NCBI GenBank assembly: GCA_946404585.1
Contig: CAMJEC010000043.1
Location: forward strand, 1-9,304
DNA length: 9,304 bases
Source: an uncultured Caryophanales bacterium
GTDB lineage: Bacteria; Bacillota_I; Bacilli_A; RFN20; CAG-826
Reading direction: 5' to 3'
The translations under genes were made by a program, and so were the position numbers. This document shows positions 5,168 to 9,304 of this stretch, in pieces; position 1 is the stretch's first letter; each line of letters begins with the position of its first letter. Under the pieces are notes generated by a model that saw nothing but the letters and a program-made list of their open reading frames with translations, made no database searches and had not been told where the DNA came from.

Positions 5168-7141
5168 TTATTTAAGTTTTTCAACAACACCAGCGACAAA
5201 TTCTGGAGTGAAGTTGAATTTCTTGAAGACATCTTTTGCTGGAGCACTGGCGCCGAATTGATCTAAGCCAATGTTTGTATCAGCGTATTTAGCCCAACCA
5301 AATGTGGAAAGCATTTCGATAGAAACACACTTTTCCTTTGGAAGGTTGATGACACTCTTCTTGTAAGCTTCGTCTTGTTTTTCAAAATATGACCAGCATG
5401 GCATACTGACGACTCTCACATCAATGCCCTTTTCAAGTAATAAGGCTTGAGCAGCGACCGCTAAAGAGACTTCACTACCTGTAGCGATTAAGACAAAGTC
5501 AGCTTTCTTAGCTTCTTTGCTAACGACATATGCACCACGCTTTAAGGCTTCACCGTCACTTTCCTTTAATAAAGGAAGATTTTGACGGGATAAGATAATC
5601 GCGGTTGGATGATTCTTACTTTGTAAAGCGGCAAACCAAGCACCATATGTTTCTCTTTCATCCGCTGGTCTAATAACATCCATATTTGGAATGCTACGTA
5701 ACATCGCTAATTGTTCGATTGGTTGGTGTGTTGGACCATCTTCGCCTACGGCGATACTATCGTGAGATAATAAGTAGATGGCTGGAAGATGACTTAAGCA
5801 AGCCATACGAATGGCTGGTTTCATGTAATCGGAGAAGACGAAGAATGCGCCGACATAGCTACGTACACCACCGTGTAAGAGCATACCGTTTTGCGCACTC
5901 GCCATCGCGAATTCACGAATGCCCCAGTTGATGTTGTGGCCTTCTCTATTATTGGCATCGAAGTTTGCACCATTATCGAGTTTGGTCATAACTGAACCGG
6001 CAACGTCAGCGGAACCACCATATAAGTTTGGCATGGAAAGCATTAAGTAATTTAAGGCTTTGCCAGAGGCAACACGGGTGGATGTAGAAGAACCTTCAAC
6101 GAAGTCTGGATAAACACCTGGTAAGTATTTATCAACATCAACACCGTTTAAGGAAATGAAACGATCATATTCATCTTTGGTCTTCTTATCAGCGGCTAAT
6201 TTTGCTAAGGCATCGTTATAAGCCTTAAGAGCTTTTTCACCACGGGCACCAAAGGTGTTAGCGAATAAATCATAAACTTCTTGAGGGACATAGAAGTCTT
6301 CATGGTCGAAACCATAGGATAACTTCGCGGCTTTGCCGTCTTCTGCGCCTAATGGGTTACCATGGACTTTATTTGTGCCTTGTTTTGCACTACCATAACC
6401 GATGACGGTATGGATCATAATCATTGTTGGTTTGTCTTTGCTCTTTTTAGCTTTGCTAATAGCGGCGTCAATAGCATCGACATCATTACCATCAGCGACT
6501 TCTAAGACATCCCATTCACTCGCTAAGAATCTAGCTTTAACTTGTTCAGAGAATGATAAGTCTAAAGCACCATCAAGTGTCACTTGGTTAGCGTCATAAA
6601 GAAGAATCATCTTATTGAGTTTTAAGTGACCGGCTAAGGAGATAGCTTCTTGAGAGATACCTTCTTGTAAGCAGCCATCACCGCATAAAGCGTATGTGTA
6701 GTGATTGCAAACTTCATCGCCAAAGCTATAAAGCTTGTTAACCATTTGTTCCGCCATCGCCATACCAACGGCTTGGGAGATACCTTGTCCTAAAGGACCA
6801 CTAGTGGCATCAACACCATCAGTCCAACCATATTCTGGGTGACCTGGAGTTAAGGAATCGATTTGACGGAATTGTTTCATATCATCCATGCTGATTTTAT
6901 AACCGCTTAAATGAAGCATTGTGTATAAAAGTGCGGATGCGTGACCGGCGGAAAGGACAAAACGGTCTCTATTGAACCATTTGCTGTCTTTTGGAGTGGC
7001 CACTAAATGCTTTGTGAATAAGGTGTACAAAGCAGGAGCGCTACCTAAGGCCATACCTGGGTGACCAGAGTTCGCTTTGTTAATTGTGTCAATGCACAAT
7101 GATCTGATTGTGGCAATTGCTAATTGATCGTTTTTGTTCAT
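5168..7141 (-). CDS. tkt: Transketolase
   Basis: Thiamine-diphosphate enzyme that moves two-carbon units between sugar phosphates in the non-oxidative pentose phosphate pathway. The 657 aa are full length. The N-terminal pyrophosphate-binding domain has SGHPGMALG (His27), SAGHASALLY (His67), GDGCLQEGISQEAISLAGHL (154-173; Gly-Asp-Gly plus Asn185 is the ThDP motif) and KVHGNPLG (His260). The pyrimidine domain has NINWGIREFAMA, where Glu410 is the residue that activates the cofactor, and VGEDGPTHQPIEQLAMLRS (Asp468, His472). SRQNLP contains Arg519, which binds substrate phosphate. The C-terminal domain follows from about 545. Numbering matches E. coli TktA within one residue (E411, D469, H473, R520). 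A GAGGT site lies 6 nt before the ATG. It sits 65 nt after aspS and ends in a strong terminator. It may supply pentose phosphates used with deoB. Confidence 0.97.
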   Translation of the reverse strand: MNKNDQLAIATIRSLCIDTINKANSGHPGMALGSAPALYTLFTKHLVATPKDSKWFNRDRFVLSAGHASALLYTMLHLSGYKISMDDMKQFRQIDSLTPGHPEYGWTDGVDATSGPLGQGISQAVGMAMAEQMVNKLYSFGDEVCNHYTYALCGDGCLQEGISQEAISLAGHLKLNKMILLYDANQVTLDGALDLSFSEQVKARFLASEWDVLEVADGNDVDAIDAAISKAKKSKDKPTMIMIHTVIGYGSAKQGTNKVHGNPLGAEDGKAAKLSYGFDHEDFYVPQEVYDLFANTFGARGEKALKAYNDALAKLAADKKTKDEYDRFISLNGVDVDKYLPGVYPDFVEGSSTSTRVASGKALNYLMLSMPNLYGGSADVAGSVMTKLDNGANFDANNREGHNINWGIREFAMASAQNGMLLHGGVRSYVGAFFVFSDYMKPAIRMACLSHLPAIYLLSHDSIAVGEDGPTHQPIEQLAMLRSIPNMDVIRPADERETYGAWFAALQSKNHPTAIILSRQNLPLLKESDGEALKRGAYVVSKEAKKADFVLIATGSEVSLAVAAQALLLEKGIDVRVVSMPCWSYFEKQDEAYKKSVINLPKEKCVSIEMLSTFGWAKYADTNIGLDQFGASAPAKDVFKKFNFTPEFVAGVVEKLK

Positions 7142-7206
7142 GTTTTTACCTCTGTAATTAGTAATTATTTAGTATTTTAATAGTTTTTGTATAACTAAGT
7201 TATAAC
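7142..7206. other. 65-bp aspS-tkt spacer
   Basis: Very AT-rich. It contains the tkt Shine-Dalgarno site (AGAGGT near 7153-7148), an imperfect direct repeat ACTAGGTTATA/ACTTAGTTATA that begins in the aspS stop region, and an 11-bp palindrome AATTACTAATT. I see no terminator hairpin and no convincing -35/-10 pair, so tkt may be co-transcribed with hisS-aspS. Confidence 0.5.
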
Positions 7207-8931
7207 CTAGTTGTCGAATTTGATGCCTAATTCATCAAGTTGCGCTTGTGTAACGTTTGTAGGCGCATTGGTCATTGGGTCCACCGCCGCTAAGTTCTTA
7301 GGGAAGGCAATGACATCACGAATGTTGTCTGTGCCGCCTAAAATCATCGCTAATCTGTCTAAGCCAAAGGCCATACCAGCGTGTGGAGGTGTGCCGTATT
7401 GTAAGGCATCAACGAAGTAACCAAATCTCTCTTTGATTTCTTCATCTTTTAAGCCCAAGATTTCAAAAATCTTTCTTTGCATATCTTGGTTATAAATACG
7501 AAGAGTGCCACCACCAGCTTCATAACCATTAATGACAATGTCATAAGCATAGCTTAAGACTTTGGTTGGATCTGTGTCTAAGTATTTGACATCTTCGTCT
7601 CTTGGACGGGTGAAAGGATGGTGAGTAGCAACGATTGCCCCACTTTCCACGTCTCTTTCAAACATTGGGAAGTCAATGACCCATAATAAATCAAAGGTTC
7701 CTTCTTTGATGAGACCAAGTTCACGTCCGTACTTTAAGCGTAGCGCACCTAATAAAGGCGTAACACGATTATCATTGCCTGCAGCGATGATTAATATGTC
7801 ATTATCCACTAAGCCTAATCTTTCGTTTATTGCCTTAATTTCGGCTTCAGAAAGGAATTTTACGAAGGAACCGGTTAATTCACCGTTTTCTTTCTTAAGA
7901 ACGGTTAAACCGCCTAAACCGAACTTCTTGGCTTCTAAGGTTAAGCCATCAATAACTTTACGGCTTGTTTTGTCCGCCACACCATTAACGACAATAGCCT
8001 TAATGGCTTCTGCGGTTTGATAACCAGCGAAAGTTGTATCTTTAAATATATCTTTAATATTATTTAATTCGATACCAAATCTTGTGTCTGGTTTATCACT
8101 ACCGAATCTATCCATGGCTTCTTTATAAGTCATTTGTCTAAGTGGAAGCTTCACATCGTAGTTAATCGTGGCTTTAAAGATATCTTTAATGAGTTCTTCC
8201 ATTAAAGTTAAGAATTGATTTTGATCTAAGAAACTTGTTTCAACGTCGATTTGGGTGAAATCAGGTTGACGGTCCGCTCTTAAGTCTTCATCTCTAAAGC
8301 ATCTCGCGATTTGATAATATCTTTCAAAGCCTGCGACCATAAGTAATTGCTTAAACATTTGTGGGCTTTGTGGTAAAGCGTAGAATTGACCTTTATGCAC
8401 ACGTGATGGCACTAAGTACTCTTTGGCGCCTTCTGGAGAAGAGGCACAGAGCATTGGTGTTTCAATTTCGATGAAGTGATGACGATGCATAAAGTTATGT
8501 GTGGTCATCTTAATTGTGTCGCGCACATCGAAATAATGTTGCATGCAAGGACGACGTAAGTCGAGATAGCGATATTTAAGTCTGGTGTCTTCAAGAGCGT
8601 CAGTTTCATCAGCGATGATTAAAGGTGTGGTTTTCGCTGTGTTCAACAAAACTACTTCACTAGCGATGACTTCGATTTCACCACTTTTGAGTTTAGGATT
8701 AGCGACCGCTCTTTTGGCGACTTCACCTTTCACTTGAATGACATATTCATTTCTGACATCAGGAATTGTGACGTTGTCATTAACGACAATTTGGATTAAA
8801 CCGAAACGATCTCTTAAATCGATAAAGAGTAAAGATCCAAGATTTCTTCTTTTGCTGACCCAACCAAGGAGGGTGACTTTCTCACCGACATTAGCTAAGC
8901 CAAGTTCGTTGCTGTAATGGCTTCTTTCCAT
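7207..8931 (-). CDS. aspS: Aspartyl-tRNA synthetase (bacterial type)
   Basis: Class II synthetase that charges tRNA-Asp. The 574 aa show the bacterial layout: the N-terminal OB-fold anticodon domain (GWVSKRRNLGSLLFIDLRDR, 23-42); the catalytic core with LPQSPQMFKQLLM (187-199); motif 2 CFRDEDLRADRQPDFTQID (211-229); the bacterial GAD insertion (about 280-420); and motif 3 GMAFGLDRLAMILGG (519-533) with Arg526. The C-terminal tail ends TQAQLDELGIKF. Residue 31 is Leu, as in discriminating enzymes such as E. coli AspRS; the non-discriminating P. aeruginosa enzyme has His there. Discrimination is therefore inferred, not shown. The start at 8931 has AGGTAGGT upstream; the gap to hisS is 20 nt. 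The hisS-aspS pair is common in Bacillota and is often under T-box control further upstream, outside this window. Confidence 0.97.
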   Translation of the reverse strand: MERSHYSNELGLANVGEKVTLLGWVSKRRNLGSLLFIDLRDRFGLIQIVVNDNVTIPDVRNEYVIQVKGEVAKRAVANPKLKSGEIEVIASEVVLLNTAKTTPLIIADETDALEDTRLKYRYLDLRRPCMQHYFDVRDTIKMTTHNFMHRHHFIEIETPMLCASSPEGAKEYLVPSRVHKGQFYALPQSPQMFKQLLMVAGFERYYQIARCFRDEDLRADRQPDFTQIDVETSFLDQNQFLTLMEELIKDIFKATINYDVKLPLRQMTYKEAMDRFGSDKPDTRFGIELNNIKDIFKDTTFAGYQTAEAIKAIVVNGVADKTSRKVIDGLTLEAKKFGLGGLTVLKKENGELTGSFVKFLSEAEIKAINERLGLVDNDILIIAAGNDNRVTPLLGALRLKYGRELGLIKEGTFDLLWVIDFPMFERDVESGAIVATHHPFTRPRDEDVKYLDTDPTKVLSYAYDIVINGYEAGGGTLRIYNQDMQRKIFEILGLKDEEIKERFGYFVDALQYGTPPHAGMAFGLDRLAMILGGTDNIRDVIAFPKNLAAVDPMTNAPTNVTQAQLDELGIKFDN

Positions 8932-8944
8932 AATACTACCTACC

Positions 8945-8962
8945 TTTGTGATTAATCACAAA
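8945..8962. repeat. Perfect 18-bp palindrome at the hisS stop codon
   Basis: TTTGTGATTAATCACAAA is perfectly self-complementary. The hisS TAA (8954-8952) lies in its centre, and its arm ends next to the AGGTAGGT ribosome-binding site of aspS. In the mRNA it would form a 7-bp stem with a UUAA loop. It encodes the last three hisS residues (Phe-Cys-Asp), so both coding and structure constrain it. Confidence 0.6.
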
Positions 8963-9304
8963 ATTCTTCACCCATTTCAGTGGAAATGGTTTCTATTAAT
9001 TTATCTAGTTCACAACTCTTTTGTTCAGTTGTTTCTAGATTTTTAATAACAACTTGTTGTTTGCTAACCTCATCTTCACCGATGATAATGGCAAACTTCG
9101 CGCCTTTTCTTTCAGCGCGTTTAAACATATTACCGAGTTTGACATCTTCAAAGCAGATATCAGTGCGGTAACCAGATAATCTAAGTTCACTAGCGACTTG
9201 TTGGGCCATAGTCTTGGCTTGAGCCCCTAATGGCATCACATAGATTTCAACATTTGTGTTGATGTTATCTGGTAATAATTCATCATCTTTAAGAACGGAA
9301 TATA
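8952..9304 (-). CDS. hisS: Histidyl-tRNA synthetase, C-terminal part (runs off the right edge)
   Basis: Class II synthetase that charges tRNA-His; only the last 116 codons are present. They form the C-terminal anticodon-binding domain: the strand VEIYVMPLG, then AKTMAQQVASELRLSGYRTDI, then LGNMFKRAERKGAKFAIIIGEDE (family pattern K...A...GA.f.iiiGe.E), and the strand QQVVIKNLETTEQ before the final helix. An internal GTG at 9239 could be misread as a start, but the frame stays open to the window edge and the preceding residues (YSVLKDDELLPDNINTN) fit the linker to this domain. It is followed 20 nt later by aspS. The catalytic motifs are outside the window. The gene ends FCD-TAA within a palindrome. 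Confidence 0.93.
   Translation of the reverse strand, partial: YSVLKDDELLPDNINTNVEIYVMPLGAQAKTMAQQVASELRLSGYRTDICFEDVKLGNMFKRAERKGAKFAIIIGEDEVSKQQVVIKNLETTEQKSCELDKLIETISTEMGEEFCD

Noticed and set aside
5098..5260. Plus-strand AAGGAG followed by GTG at 5109, opening a frame antisense to tkt
   Set aside because: The frame runs through the tkt terminator and is kept open only by overlap with tkt; no protein-like composition or family match.
5686..5931. Arginine-rich 81-codon plus-strand open frame inside tkt
   Set aside because: It is a shadow of the tkt reading frame, with no start signal of its own and no recognisable domain.
8945..8962. CRP-, FNR- or Rex-type operator at the hisS-aspS palindrome
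   Set aside because: TGTGA and TCACA are separated by 4 bp, whereas CRP and Rex sites need 6, and FNR sites have TTGAT/ATCAA; the position between co-transcribed genes also argues for an RNA role.

Overview
This 9.3-kb window is ordinary bacterial chromosome in which every gene I can support lies on the minus strand. Read in the direction of transcription, from the right edge to the left, the order is: hisS (3' end only), aspS, tkt, a 371-bp non-coding region, an Asp23/Gls24-family gene, nusB, xseA, xseB, a 134-bp gap, dinB, xerD, deoB (5' part only). The DNA is AT-rich, Shine-Dalgarno sites are mostly GAGG/AGGT type, and UGA is used as a stop (xerD, dinB) while Trp is read from UGG, so the standard bacterial code applies. 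The pairs and runs hisS-aspS, asp23-nusB-xseA-xseB and xerD-deoB are all familiar from Bacillota (compare B. subtilis hisS-aspS, yqhY-nusB...xseA-xseB and ripX-drm). I infer a Bacilli/Erysipelotrichia-like member of the Bacillota with a compact genome; the species cannot be told from this window.

The right third is translation and central carbon metabolism. Histidyl- and aspartyl-tRNA synthetase genes are 20 nt apart and share a perfect 18-bp palindrome that contains the hisS stop codon. After a 65-nt gap comes transketolase, closed by a strong intrinsic terminator.

The middle begins with the 371-bp non-coding region. It carries several inverted repeats, a cluster of TACGC/GCGTA half-sites and two tandem sigma-A-type promoters facing the Asp23-family gene. 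That gene heads a tightly packed operon with nusB (transcription antitermination) and xseA-xseB (both subunits of exonuclease VII). The operon ends in a small intrinsic terminator.

The left third starts from its own near-consensus promoter directly in front of dinB (DNA polymerase IV). The spacing puts the predicted +1 on the A of the dinB ATG, which predicts a leaderless mRNA. dinB overlaps xerD by 23 nt, and deoB follows xerD after 10 nt, so translesion synthesis, chromosome-dimer resolution and nucleoside salvage are probably co-transcribed.

I found no mobile element, CRISPR array, tRNA or rRNA, and no new multi-gene system. The points worth a second look are regulatory: the predicted leaderless dinB, the structured region before asp23, the palindrome between hisS and aspS, and nusB without a recognisable Shine-Dalgarno site.
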